DNA of 64,000 nt from UBA4459 sp963776205 (lineage in GTDB: Bacteria > Bacteroidota > Bacteroidia > Bacteroidales > F082). Below the pieces are notes generated by a model. That model was not told the origin of the DNA. It did not search any database and saw nothing but the letters and a program-made list of their open reading frames with translations. The position numbers and the translations under genes were made by a program. The stretch spans positions 186,001 to 250,000 of the forward strand of contig CAVZLR010000004.1 in assembly GCA_963776205.1 (NCBI GenBank). The letters are read 5' to 3'. Shown here one piece after another: positions 18,763 through 27,407 of this stretch (the stretch's first letter is position 1; each line of letters opens with the position of its first letter).

Positions 18763-20403
18763 TTAAATAATACAAGATTTTTCTCTTAATAAAACATGTA
18801 ATATCTGGTGATTCAGTGAATAATCCATGGTGAGATCTATTACATGAACTCCATCTGCATGTGTGCAGTAATTCAAGGTTTCTTTGAACTCCTTATCATT
18901 CTGTGGGCGATAGCCTTTAGCACCATAACTTTCCGCGTATTTTACATAATCAGGATTGTTAAAATCAAGGCCGAAATTCTCAAAGCCCATATCTTCCTGT
19001 TTCCATTTAATCATGCCATATCCACTATCGTTAAGGATAATAACTGTCAGGCTTAACCCAAGCCGGATCGCGGTTTCAAGTTCCTGTGAGTTCATCATGA
19101 ATCCGCCATCACCGCATACGGAAATTACTTTCTTCTCAGGGTATACCATTTTTGCAGCTATAGCTGAAGGTAATCCTGCACCCATGGATGCCAGTGCGTT
19201 ATCTAGGAGCAGCGTGTTGTATTGATAGCAGGGATAATTTCGAGCAAACCAAATTTTATAGATACCATTATCCAGTGTTACAATACCATCATTTGGAAGT
19301 GCTTTTCTGACTTCATGCACAAGATGTTGCGGTAAAACAGGAAAACGAGAATCCTCCGAATATTTTGAAAGGTGCATTTCCACCTCGTCTTTAACGCGCT
19401 TGTAATAATCAAAATCCCAATTGTCTTTGTTTTTGATTTGCTTACCCAATAATTTAATAGTTGTGGCAATATCACCGGTCACTATTAGCTGAGGAAAATA
19501 TACCTGGTCAATTTTTGGAAATGAGAAATGGATATGGATAACTTTCGTGCCTCCTTTCTTCATGAAAAAAGGTGGTTTTTCAATAGTATCATGTCCTACG
19601 TTGATGATTAAGTCAGCGCGATCGATAGCACAATGCAGAAAATCGTTTTCTGACAAGGCAGCAGTTCCCAAGTATTTGGGATGTCTTTCGTCGACAACAC
19701 CTTTACCCATTTGGGTATCGAAAAACGGAATACCGGTTTTATCAATAAATGTTCTCAATTCTTCACTGGGGCGTCGGCGGTTGGCTCCGGCACCAATCAT
19801 TAGCAAAGGCATTTTAGCGCCTTCAATCATCTTCACAGCTTCCAAAATCATCAATGGGTTAGGGTCGGGCCTTATCATTTCCACCACATCAAATACTTCG
19901 CAATCGCATTCTTCAGCGGCTATGTCTTCCGGTAGTTCAATGTGTACTGCTCCCGGCGGTTCTTCTACAGCTACCCTGAATGCCTCACGAATGGTTCCGG
20001 TGATGTGGTTGGCGTTTACGATTTGTTTGGTGAACTGTGTCAGTGGGCGCATCATATCCACTACATCAATGATCTGAAAGCGGGCTTGCTTGCTCTTTTT
20101 AATGGGTTTTTGACCTGTGATCATCAGCATGGGCATGGCACCCAGGTTGGCATAAGCAGCCGCTGTAACCAGATTAGTTGCACCGGGGCCAAGTGTTGAA
20201 AGGCAAACGCCTGGTTTTCCGGTGAGCCTTCCGTAGGTGGCAGCCATAAAACCCGCTGCCTGTTCATGCCTGGTAACAATTAGTTTAATTGAAGAATTCT
20301 TGAGTGAATTAAGCAAATCCAGATTTTCTTCTCCGGGTACGCCAAAAATATATTCAACACCTTCGTTTTCAAGTGATTTTACAAATATGTCTGATGCTTT
20401 CAT
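18763..20403 (-). CDS. Acetolactate synthase large subunit-like TPP enzyme (catabolic type)
   Basis: A 546-residue thiamine diphosphate enzyme. Catalytic Glu47 lies in VTRHEQAAGFMA, and the TPP/Mg motif is GDGGFMMNSQELETAIR with the Asn-containing end VIILNDSGYG. It ends DYSLNHQILHVLLREK. Length and absence of an adjacent ilvN small subunit point to the catabolic AlsS-type branch, which condenses two pyruvates to 2-acetolactate, rather than the biosynthetic IlvB. A related TPP decarboxylase or carboligase cannot be excluded. The aldehyde dehydrogenase gene follows at 10 bases, a pairing I recall from other bacteria that suggests an aldehyde product or substrate. Confidence 0.85.
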   Translation of the reverse strand: MKASDIFVKSLENEGVEYIFGVPGEENLDLLNSLKNSSIKLIVTRHEQAAGFMAATYGRLTGKPGVCLSTLGPGATNLVTAAAYANLGAMPMLMITGQKPIKKSKQARFQIIDVVDMMRPLTQFTKQIVNANHITGTIREAFRVAVEEPPGAVHIELPEDIAAEECDCEVFDVVEMIRPDPNPLMILEAVKMIEGAKMPLLMIGAGANRRRPSEELRTFIDKTGIPFFDTQMGKGVVDERHPKYLGTAALSENDFLHCAIDRADLIINVGHDTIEKPPFFMKKGGTKVIHIHFSFPKIDQVYFPQLIVTGDIATTIKLLGKQIKNKDNWDFDYYKRVKDEVEMHLSKYSEDSRFPVLPQHLVHEVRKALPNDGIVTLDNGIYKIWFARNYPCYQYNTLLLDNALASMGAGLPSAIAAKMVYPEKKVISVCGDGGFMMNSQELETAIRLGLSLTVIILNDSGYGMIKWKQEDMGFENFGLDFNNPDYVKYAESYGAKGYRPQNDKEFKETLNYCTHADGVHVIDLTMDYSLNHQILHVLLREKSCII

Positions 20404-20507
20404 ATGGGATTAGAAATTTGTGTAAATTTAAAATCAATACTAGTTTATTAACGATTTAGACGGTTCTTTTGTTTAAGTCATACAAAAGATGGTATTTAAC
20501 ATGATAG

Positions 20508-20515
20508 CAAAAATA
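20508..20515 (-). promoter_or_regulatory. -7 element upstream of the acetolactate synthase gene
   Basis: TATTTTTG followed by C on the minus strand, about 105 bases upstream of the ATG at 20403. No -33 TTTG at the expected distance. The rest of 20404-20581 holds nothing else recognised. Confidence 0.35.
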
Positions 20516-20581
20516 ACTCTCCAATTAAATTAATGGGGAAAATAGATAGTTTTCTTTATTAAAAAAGTAATGTTAGAAATC

Positions 20582-21655
20582 TTATTTAACTACCTTTTTA
20601 TCAATATAATTGGAATTAAAAATACTGAGGGCACCCATATAATTCAGGCGGAAACTAATAAAATCACCTACTTTATATTTTCTTTTATTCTGCCCGAGGT
20701 CCATCACGATCATATCAGAGCTGGCTCCTGCAAACTTAAGTGTTTTATCTAAGGGGGTGATATTTTTTACTTCTATGTCCAATAAGCCTAAATCAATAAT
20801 GGCCCTGTATGAAGTTTTCCCCAGGTCTTTATCATCAAATTTGAGTGAATCGCCAGTTACATTGGTACCTAATTCACCTATGGGAACTTTTGGTTTTTCG
20901 TTCAACTCAATAATTTGAGCAAATAGTTTAAATACATCCGATTTCATGCCTTTGATCGTTTTTCCGGTAACAAGGTTATTGCCAAAGTATAAGGTTTCAC
21001 CTATACGGAAATGATTATCGCCGGCAGGCACCATTTTTTTAAGAAGCAAGGGTATGGTAACAGAGGATCCCGCCGTAACCCATTTTATTTTTTTGGAAAA
21101 TCTGATTTCGATCAATTGCTTATACAGGCTGAGTTGGATGAGTTTGTCATGTGAAGGCATCACACCGTTCAGGCAATTCAGGTTTGTTCCCAGGCCAATA
21201 ACTTCAATATTGGGTAATTCAAATATCCGGGCATAAAAATCCATCAATTCTTCTCCCAGTACACCTTCCCTGAGGTCGCCCATTTCAATCATGATGATGA
21301 TTTTGTGCTTTTTGCCCTGCCTTTCTGCTTCTGCCGAAATAGACCTGATTGTTTCGTATTCTGTATTAAAACTTACATCGGCATATTTTACAAGCGATTT
21401 GATGACCCTTTTGGCTGGAGGTTTGATATATACTGTTTGAACATTAGGGTTGATGGATTTGATGGTTTTTAGATTTGAAATTCTTGAGTCGTGAACCTCA
21501 TTAACGCCCATGCTCAGCAACTCTTTTAAAAAATCTTTATTTCCGCACAAGATCTTCGTTACCACACCCCAATCTTTTCCGTGTATGGAGAAAAGGTAAT
21601 CAAGAAAATTTAAATTGTGTTTCAGTTTTTCCGAATATAGTTCTATGTAAGCCAT
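20582..21655 (-). CDS. Alanine/ornithine racemase-family PLP enzyme
   Basis: A 357-residue protein of the Orr/YhfX-like branch of the alanine racemase N-terminal (fold type III) superfamily. The PLP lysine is Lys34 in WGVVTKILCGN. Other family segments are VHDSRISNLKTI, IIMIEMGDLREGV, GLGTNLNCLNGV, TAGSSVTIP and RIGETLYFG. It may racemise ornithine or another amino acid; specificity cannot be fixed by sequence. It is the last gene of a five-gene minus-strand operon and follows a canonical alanine racemase after 11 bases, so two racemases of different branches sit side by side. Confidence 0.87.
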   Translation of the reverse strand: MAYIELYSEKLKHNLNFLDYLFSIHGKDWGVVTKILCGNKDFLKELLSMGVNEVHDSRISNLKTIKSINPNVQTVYIKPPAKRVIKSLVKYADVSFNTEYETIRSISAEAERQGKKHKIIIMIEMGDLREGVLGEELMDFYARIFELPNIEVIGLGTNLNCLNGVMPSHDKLIQLSLYKQLIEIRFSKKIKWVTAGSSVTIPLLLKKMVPAGDNHFRIGETLYFGNNLVTGKTIKGMKSDVFKLFAQIIELNEKPKVPIGELGTNVTGDSLKFDDKDLGKTSYRAIIDLGLLDIEVKNITPLDKTLKFAGASSDMIVMDLGQNKRKYKVGDFISFRLNYMGALSIFNSNYIDKKVVK

Positions 21656-21666
21656 TTTTTAAAATT

Positions 21667-22827
21667 TTAGTCAATCACAATGCGTTCTGTTCTTTCCGGT
21701 AATCTAACCAGCAATTCATAATTCACGAGGTTACTGATCTCGCTAAAGGATGAAATGCTGATTTCGCGCTCTTCCTGTCTGCCAACAATTACTACTTCAT
21801 CACCAATATTCACATCAGGAATGGATGTAATATCAGCAATGATCATATTCATATTTACCATGCCAATAACACCCACGCGTTGGCCGTGTATTAAAACCCG
21901 TCCCTGGTTACTTAGCATACGGCTAAATCCATGTGAATATCCTACCGGGATCACAGCGATGAGCTTTTCTTCCTGCGCCAGGTAGGTGGTTCCATAACTT
22001 ATAAATTCACCTTCATTTACTTTTTTGATTGATATGATCTCACTTTTCCAGGTGATGATCCGGTCGAGGGGATCGAACCGTACTGCTTTGCCGTGAATAT
22101 GCTGAATGAAAGTCTCGGCACTAGGCCAAAACCCATACTGCGCAATACCAATTCTAACCAGGTCCATCCTAGTTTTGGGATAATTGAGAGCAGCTGCCGA
22201 ACAGGCAGTATGCCTATATGTCGGCGTTAATCCAAGGCTTTTTACCTTTTTGTAGATTTTATTGAACCTGCTGATCTGCCTATTGACTCTTACATAATTG
22301 GCCACGCTCTCTGCTCCTGCATAATGTGTGCAAAGTCCGTCCAATATGAAATGATCCTGGTTTTTAATTATCTTTTTCGTTACATATTTGAGACTGTTAT
22401 TAGAAAGCCCAGTTCTGTTCATACCCGTTTCAACTTCTATATGTATTTTGGCTTTGCAATTCGTCTTTTTAGCAATTTCCAATGCTTTGTCAAGCCTTTC
22501 GTTCTCGAATATCCAAAATCCAATTTCGTTTTTTATAGCCCATTCCATCGCTTCCGAATCCAGCCAACCCATAATCATTATTTCAGAATGACCCGAAGAT
22601 GCTTTATAAACACGGTAGGCTTCATCACCGCTATAGACGGAAAAATGATTGATGCCTGCTTTTTCAGCCATCGGTATAAATTGCTCAATACCGTGTCCGT
22701 ATGCATTGCCTTTCACTACGGATGAAAACCTGACGTGTTCGCCAATAAGCTCTTTCAGAAATTGTACGTTACCTGTAAGTGCCGTCTGGCTTAATTCGAT
22801 GACAGAGGTGGTTTTAAACATATGCAT
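21667..22827 (-). CDS. alr: Alanine racemase
   Basis: A 386-residue fold-III racemase. The PLP lysine is Lys39 in SSVVKGNAYGHG, and the second catalytic base is a Tyr in ISYGTTYLAQ of the C-terminal domain. IHVEVETGMNRTGL-like and RIGIAQYG segments are also family hallmarks. It interconverts L- and D-alanine, normally for peptidoglycan synthesis. Here it sits in a transport/deacylase operon, which suggests a catabolic or substrate-specific copy, perhaps with altered specificity. It overlaps the upstream amidohydrolase gene by one base (TAATG). Confidence 0.92.
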   Translation of the reverse strand: MHMFKTTSVIELSQTALTGNVQFLKELIGEHVRFSSVVKGNAYGHGIEQFIPMAEKAGINHFSVYSGDEAYRVYKASSGHSEIMIMGWLDSEAMEWAIKNEIGFWIFENERLDKALEIAKKTNCKAKIHIEVETGMNRTGLSNNSLKYVTKKIIKNQDHFILDGLCTHYAGAESVANYVRVNRQISRFNKIYKKVKSLGLTPTYRHTACSAAALNYPKTRMDLVRIGIAQYGFWPSAETFIQHIHGKAVRFDPLDRIITWKSEIISIKKVNEGEFISYGTTYLAQEEKLIAVIPVGYSHGFSRMLSNQGRVLIHGQRVGVIGMVNMNMIIADITSIPDVNIGDEVVIVGRQEEREISISSFSEISNLVNYELLVRLPERTERIVID

Positions 22828-23975
22828 TAGGAGTCTAAAATATTTTCATAAATCGATTTGTAAAGAGCCATACCGGATGGTATCAACTCATCAGGAAAAT
22901 CGAAATCGGGGTTGTGAAGTGCCGGTTGATCAGTCCCTGAACCGAGGCCAAACAAGGCACCGTGAAACTTTGAGGTGAAGTGTCCAAAATCTTCCGACCA
23001 TCTGAAAGGTTGGTCAAGAAAAACAGATTTTAAACCGGCTTTGGTGCAAGCGTTCTCCACTATTTGTGTGCAACCAGGATCATTTTTTGTGGCCGGAAAA
23101 ATCTCTTCATAAGAAATCTCGGTTTTTAAATTTTCCTGACTGGCAATTTCGTTTATAATGGCTTCAGCTTTTTGAATGAGGATCTTCATATCGCTGTTCA
23201 GGTAACTTCTAAGTGTGAAATGCATCTCAGCTTCACCCGGTGAGGTTCCATAAGCTCGGTTTCCCAGCTTGGTGTGAACGGGTGTGATGAGTACAAAATC
23301 TTTGAACAGTGACTTATTTTTCGATAATGCATCGATTTGAATCAGTATTTTTGAGAGGCCCATTCCGGGGTTAATCCCCATCTCTGGTTCTGCCGCGTGT
23401 GACGATTTCCCTATAAGCTTTATGGCCAAACCTCGTGAAGCGGATGCGAAATTTTGGTCAGATAAAATGACTTTGTGCATAGGGTAACCAGGCAAGTTAT
23501 GGATAGCGAAAATATAATCCGGAGCAAATTCTTTAAACTTTTTATTCTGAATAATTCTGTCAGCACCCTGTCCGTTTTCTTCGCTAGGTTGAAAAAGTAA
23601 GATCACCCGGCCCTTTTTTGGCCTTTTGGCCTCCAGGTAAGAAGCAAGGCCGGCTACCATAGCCATATGGCCGTCGTGGCCGCATAAATGGGCCTTTTCT
23701 GAATATACAGATTGATAATCAATGGGGTTCTTTTCTTGGATTGGCAACGCATCGAGTTCGCATCTGAACATGACCGTCGGACCTTCTTCTATTCCCTTAA
23801 ATTCAGCTAAAAGGCCATGTCCTCCTAACTTATGTACAATACGGTCAGGATTATAAGCTTCCAGAAATTCCTTAATTCGGTTGACTGTTTTTGCTTCCTC
23901 CCCTGATATTTGCGGATGTTGATGCAAATGTTGCCTGAGTGCCACCAGTTGGTGTTGAATGTTCATGTCATCCAT
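22827..23975 (-). CDS. M20D-family amidohydrolase (N-acyl amino acid deacylase type)
   Basis: A 382-residue metallopeptidase-fold enzyme resembling hippurate hydrolase and N-acyl-L-amino-acid amidohydrolases. It starts with LRQHLHQHPQISGEE. Metal-binding segments are LCGHDGHMAMVAG, QPSEENGQGAD and AIHNLPGYP; the dimerisation domain includes KSSHAAEPEMGINP. It probably removes an acyl group from an amino acid, releasing it for the racemases coded downstream. It is cytosolic (no signal peptide). It lies between a GNAT gene (17-base gap) and alr (1-base overlap). Confidence 0.9.
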   Translation of the reverse strand: MDDMNIQHQLVALRQHLHQHPQISGEEAKTVNRIKEFLEAYNPDRIVHKLGGHGLLAEFKGIEEGPTVMFRCELDALPIQEKNPIDYQSVYSEKAHLCGHDGHMAMVAGLASYLEAKRPKKGRVILLFQPSEENGQGADRIIQNKKFKEFAPDYIFAIHNLPGYPMHKVILSDQNFASASRGLAIKLIGKSSHAAEPEMGINPGMGLSKILIQIDALSKNKSLFKDFVLITPVHTKLGNRAYGTSPGEAEMHFTLRSYLNSDMKILIQKAEAIINEIASQENLKTEISYEEIFPATKNDPGCTQIVENACTKAGLKSVFLDQPFRWSEDFGHFTSKFHGALFGLGSGTDQPALHNPDFDFPDELIPSGMALYKSIYENILDS

Positions 23976-23992
23976 GATTCAGAATAATAAAG

Positions 23993-24433
23993 TTATGACC
24001 TCTTTAATCTCATTTCCAGGTATTTATTATCAAACCCCATTTTTTCATATAAAAATTTAGCAGGGTTGTCATGTTCAACATGGAGTGCAATATCACCTTT
24101 TGCATATAAAAGGGCTTCATTCATAAGCTTTTTGCCCAGACCTTTTCCCCTGTGATCTCTGTGCACCGCAATATAAACCAGTATATTTTCCGGAATGTAT
24201 CCTTTCATGCCGGTATGGTTCATAACCACAGTACCCAGAATTTTGTCTTTTTCTTCAGCAATCAGGATAAATCCTCCTGCCAGCGGATAAGTTAACATCG
24301 CATAATCTATGGCTTTTCCGATGGCATCTTTAGTATCACCAAAATCATCCAGGTGTTCGAATAAAAAGTCGATAATTTTTTGTTTTTCCATGGTGGTTAG
24401 AATCTCCACCGAACTATAATATTTAAATTTCAT
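23993..24433 (-). CDS. GNAT-family N-acetyltransferase
   Basis: About 146 residues from the ATG at 24433 (MKFKYYSSVEILTTMEKQ...). Acetyl-CoA binding motif A is VHRDHRGKGLGKKLM and the C-terminal motif is NPAKFLYEKMGF, both typical of GNAT enzymes. A longer in-frame start at 24490 exists but lies deep inside the symporter gene; 24433 overlaps that gene by only 11 bases. In context it may acetylate an amino acid or amine, opposing or preceding the deacylase next to it; the substrate is unknown. Confidence 0.87.
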   Translation of the reverse strand: MKFKYYSSVEILTTMEKQKIIDFLFEHLDDFGDTKDAIGKAIDYAMLTYPLAGGFILIAEEKDKILGTVVMNHTGMKGYIPENILVYIAVHRDHRGKGLGKKLMNEALLYAKGDIALHVEHDNPAKFLYEKMGFDNKYLEMRLKRS

Positions 24434-25871
24434 GTTGTATGTATTTACTTTGGTTTTTATAATGAATGATGATATAAATAAGTGCTGCAACTAAAATTCC
24501 AAAAATATTGGCCGCGAGGCCCAAGGGTAGTTTTGATTCAATGGCTGAAAGCACTATGGTTACTGTTCCACCTGAAATCATAGCACTAAGTGCCCCGGTG
24601 GTATTGGGTTTTTTATAGATGAGCAGTGCCAGAACGGGAATGAATAATCCTGAAACCATAATGGCATAGGAATAAAGCATCAATTGTAAAACGCCTTCCA
24701 TATTTAACGCGATCAGCAAAGCAAAAATACCGACCAGCAGGGTTAATATTTTTGAATAGAGTAAGATCTTTTTCTCTGATAGTTTATGAGATACAATTTT
24801 TTCAATGATATCTGTGAGAATATTTCCCGAAGCAGCGATCAGGCAGCTATCAGCTGTTGACAGGATGGCAGAAAAATATGCTGATAAAAGCAATCCCATT
24901 AATCCTACCGGAAGTATATGCCTTAACAGGAGGGGTAATCCCATTTCGGGATCGATACTGCTACCTGCTACATAACCAATTTCAGCAAACATGCCACCTT
25001 CGAATGCCACCCGTGCAAATAGTCCCAGCAATACGCCCATAAAAGCCATTACGGGCCATTCGAACAACCCTGCTATATACCAGGCTTTTTTAGCCTGTTT
25101 AACCGATTTGGCTGCATAAATCCGCTGGTAGAGTGTCATTCCCACAAACCATACAGGCAATATGGTTACGAGCCAGTTGACGAAAGTGATCCACGAAATG
25201 TTTCCGAGAGAAAGCATTTCAGGAGATACGGAGTCAAGTAATCCTTGCAAACCACCTGTTTTATAATAGGCCATTGGTATGCCGATAAAAATGAGTCCGG
25301 CGAGAAGAATCATCCACTGCACGGTGTCGGTATAAATGACTGCTTTCAACCCGCCCAGTACCGTGTAACCTACGGCAACAACCCCCATCAAAATGAGTGC
25401 GTACTGGAGGTTCAAACCTTCGAAAGTAGCAGTAGCCAGCTTGGCTCCCGCTAATAATTGCGAGCTTGTGAATCCCAGGTATCCGACGGCGGAAATAATA
25501 CCAGCAGCAAGCGCTACCTTTCCGTTGTAGAATGTTTCGAAAATCTGCGGAAAGGTGTACAATCCTTTTTTATCTGACAGGATCTTGATTTTCGGGATAA
25601 GAAAAACTGCGCTGAGCCATGCTCCCAACAATCCTGTAAAAAGCATCCATGAACCAGACAGTCCGATGGCGAAACCCAAACCTCCAAGACCAATTGAAAA
25701 TCCACCACCTACGTCTGTCGCTACCACTGAAAAGCCGATATGCCAACTGCCCATTTGGCGTCCTCCCACAAAAAAATCGTCAATGTTTTTATTTCGAAAG
25801 TGAAACCAGAAGCCTATACCCAACATTAACAGGATATAAACCAGAAAGATGATAAGGTCGAGTGGATGCAT
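24423..25871 (-). CDS. Sodium:solute symporter (SSS family)
   Basis: A 482-residue integral membrane protein with about 13 transmembrane segments. SSS hallmarks include the N-terminal FFVGGRQMGSWHIGFSVVAT, VGGGFSIGLGGLGFAIG, GGLKAVIYTDTVQW and LSAYFSAILSTADSCLIAAS near the Na+ site. It imports a small organic solute with sodium. It is the first gene of the racemase/amidohydrolase operon, so an N-acylated or D-amino acid is a reasonable guess for its substrate. No promoter motif was recognised in the 60 bases upstream. Confidence 0.93.
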   Translation of the reverse strand: MHPLDLIIFLVYILLMLGIGFWFHFRNKNIDDFFVGGRQMGSWHIGFSVVATDVGGGFSIGLGGLGFAIGLSGSWMLFTGLLGAWLSAVFLIPKIKILSDKKGLYTFPQIFETFYNGKVALAAGIISAVGYLGFTSSQLLAGAKLATATFEGLNLQYALILMGVVAVGYTVLGGLKAVIYTDTVQWMILLAGLIFIGIPMAYYKTGGLQGLLDSVSPEMLSLGNISWITFVNWLVTILPVWFVGMTLYQRIYAAKSVKQAKKAWYIAGLFEWPVMAFMGVLLGLFARVAFEGGMFAEIGYVAGSSIDPEMGLPLLLRHILPVGLMGLLLSAYFSAILSTADSCLIAASGNILTDIIEKIVSHKLSEKKILLYSKILTLLVGIFALLIALNMEGVLQLMLYSYAIMVSGLFIPVLALLIYKKPNTTGALSAMISGGTVTIVLSAIESKLPLGLAANIFGILVAALIYIIIHYKNQSKYIQHEI

Positions 25872-25933
25872 GTTACTGTGAATTGAAAACTCCGTTTATA
25901 AGTCTCTGTAAGAATTCATTAGAATAAAATGGT

Positions 25934-26317
25934 CTATAATGAATCTATTTGCAGGATTCCAACGTTTTCCAGGTTATTTTTATTGATTTCAGTCAGTACT
26001 TTGTCAAACTGTAGTATAGGAACAATTAAATGCAATTGTCCTTTTTTTGAATTAGCATATTGCTGAAGGCTTTTGCATTTCCGAATAAATTTCTCCTTAT
26101 TGGTTTCAATATTGTCTCCGGTTTCAATTTTATAAATATGAAAAGTGCCTTTGTGACGAGCTGTCAAATCTGGCGTATATACTTCACCTGTTTGATTTTC
26201 CATAACATCAACCGGATTATCCATTCCTTTCAGAAACGCTTTGAAATGATTAAATCCTTTATCTTCTAAATATTTTCTGACAGCTACTAAAATCGATTTC
26301 TTTTTATCTATATCCAT
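25934..26317 (-). CDS. Small protein of unknown function, possible PD-(D/E)XK-like fold
   Basis: From the ATG at 26317 this is 127 residues, MDIDKKKSILVAVRKYLEDK.... The centre reads VYTPDLTARHKGTFHIYKIETGD, then RKCKSLQQYA and QLHLIVPIL. A PD...(spacer)...E-T-G pattern with a following basic helix recalls the PD-(D/E)XK nuclease-like core, but residues are incomplete and this is inference. A more distal in-frame ATG at 26356 is rejected because a -7 element lies within its first codons. It is a single gene between the symporter operon and marR. Confidence 0.6.
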   Translation of the reverse strand: MDIDKKKSILVAVRKYLEDKGFNHFKAFLKGMDNPVDVMENQTGEVYTPDLTARHKGTFHIYKIETGDNIETNKEKFIRKCKSLQQYANSKKGQLHLIVPILQFDKVLTEINKNNLENVGILQIDSL

Positions 26318-26345
26318 TTTAAATTCAATATTGTTTCTGTGCGAA

Positions 26346-26353
26346 CAAAAATA
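26346..26353 (-). promoter_or_regulatory. -7 element of the small unknown gene
   Basis: TATTTTTG on the minus strand fits TAnnTTTG, placing transcription start near 26339, just upstream of the ATG at 26317 and downstream of the alternative ATG at 26356. Confidence 0.5.
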
Positions 26354-26432
26354 CAAAAAAACCGGAATATGTATGGTTAATAAAAATGGGATTTATTGAT
26401 GTCTGTCCCAAAAATAGCATATTTATACAGAA

Positions 26433-26921
26433 TTATTCTTCCCGGTTCACTGAAAGCGGATCTTCAAGTGTGATGATAGGGGAGGCTTGAATTTCTTCAA
26501 TATTCAGACTTTGCACCAATATATATAAAGCATCATTGATTTGTTTGATTTGTTCTTTGGGAAGTTTTTCAAGCTTTTTTGAAAGTTGATGATGTAAAAG
26601 CTGTGGTGATGCATCTAGCAGTTTGGCACCCTTAGAAGTAAGTGAAATAAAAACAGTACGCTTATCATCAGGGTTGGGTAATCGTGCCACAAAACCTTTT
26701 ATTTCCAGCCTGTCAATGATACCTGACATGGTGCTTGAATTCAGGTTCAGATAACGTGCAATACTTCCCTGGGTAGAGCGATAATTTTCTTTATCGCCCA
26801 GAAAATCAAGACACATTAACTGTGGAATGCTGACCCCGTATTCTTTCTGTATTTTTTTAGATTCAAGGTTTAATGACCTAAGAATTTTTCTGATATTGAT
26901 GAGAATTTCGGTATACTCCAT
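26433..26921 (-). CDS. MarR-family transcriptional regulator
   Basis: A 162-residue winged-helix protein. The recognition region is GSIARYLNLNSSTMSGIIDRLEIKG and the wing is ARLPNPDDKRTVFISLTSKGA, both standard MarR features, flanked by helical dimerisation ends. It ends ...DPLSVNREE. It probably represses nearby or distant genes in response to a small ligand. The gene lies 91 bases downstream of a thioesterase gene on the same strand; whether the two form a unit is unclear. No operator could be identified with confidence. Confidence 0.92.
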   Translation of the reverse strand: MEYTEILINIRKILRSLNLESKKIQKEYGVSIPQLMCLDFLGDKENYRSTQGSIARYLNLNSSTMSGIIDRLEIKGFVARLPNPDDKRTVFISLTSKGAKLLDASPQLLHHQLSKKLEKLPKEQIKQINDALYILVQSLNIEEIQASPIITLEDPLSVNREE

Positions 26922-27012
26922 GATAAATAGTTTCTACAGGATAAAAATAGAAATATTTGTTAGATTGAATTAAAAACTTCGCTGCATATGCATCAATTTG
27001 ATCAATACTGAA

Positions 27013-27378
27013 TCAACAAGTTTTAATAGGTATGGGCTTGCCTTGCTCATCGATATGCACGAATACCATTTTTGTGGAGCATACCACTACTTCTGTTTGT
27101 TTTTTTAAATCCGCTCGACGGGCCTCTACTAACAATGAAATGGAAGTCTTTCCAAGCCGGTCCACTTTTCCATAGATACGTATTTGTTGTTTAACCTTAA
27201 CGGGTTCTTTAAACAACACTTCTTCAATTTTTAAAGTTACCATATTTGAAGTACAACACACTGAAGATGCCATTATACCACCTGCTTCGTCCAGCCAGGC
27301 AAGCATAGAGCCACCGAAAAGGATATCGTTCACTCCAATATCACTGGTTTTACAAATTTTAGTTGAAATGAGTTTCAT
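27013..27378 (-). CDS. Acyl-CoA thioesterase (hotdog, YciA/BACH type)
   Basis: A 121-residue single-hotdog protein. It has the family opening DIGVNDILFGGSMLAWLDEAGGIMA, in which the Asn/Asp of the N-x-x-G-x-x-GG...D region forms the catalytic site, and ends with TEVVVCSTKMVFVHIDEQGKP. It hydrolyses fatty acyl-CoAs in the cytosol. It lies 29 bases downstream of the kamA-like gene on the same strand, so it may be co-transcribed with it. Confidence 0.88.
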   Translation of the reverse strand: MKLISTKICKTSDIGVNDILFGGSMLAWLDEAGGIMASSVCCTSNMVTLKIEEVLFKEPVKVKQQIRIYGKVDRLGKTSISLLVEARRADLKKQTEVVVCSTKMVFVHIDEQGKPIPIKTC

Positions 27379-27407
27379 GAAAAAGAATTTGAATCCGAAT
27401 ATACGAA

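Noticed and set aside
19547..20077. Open frame of 176 codons opposite the acetolactate synthase gene
   Set aside because: It is a reverse-strand reading of a well-supported TPP enzyme; no family features.
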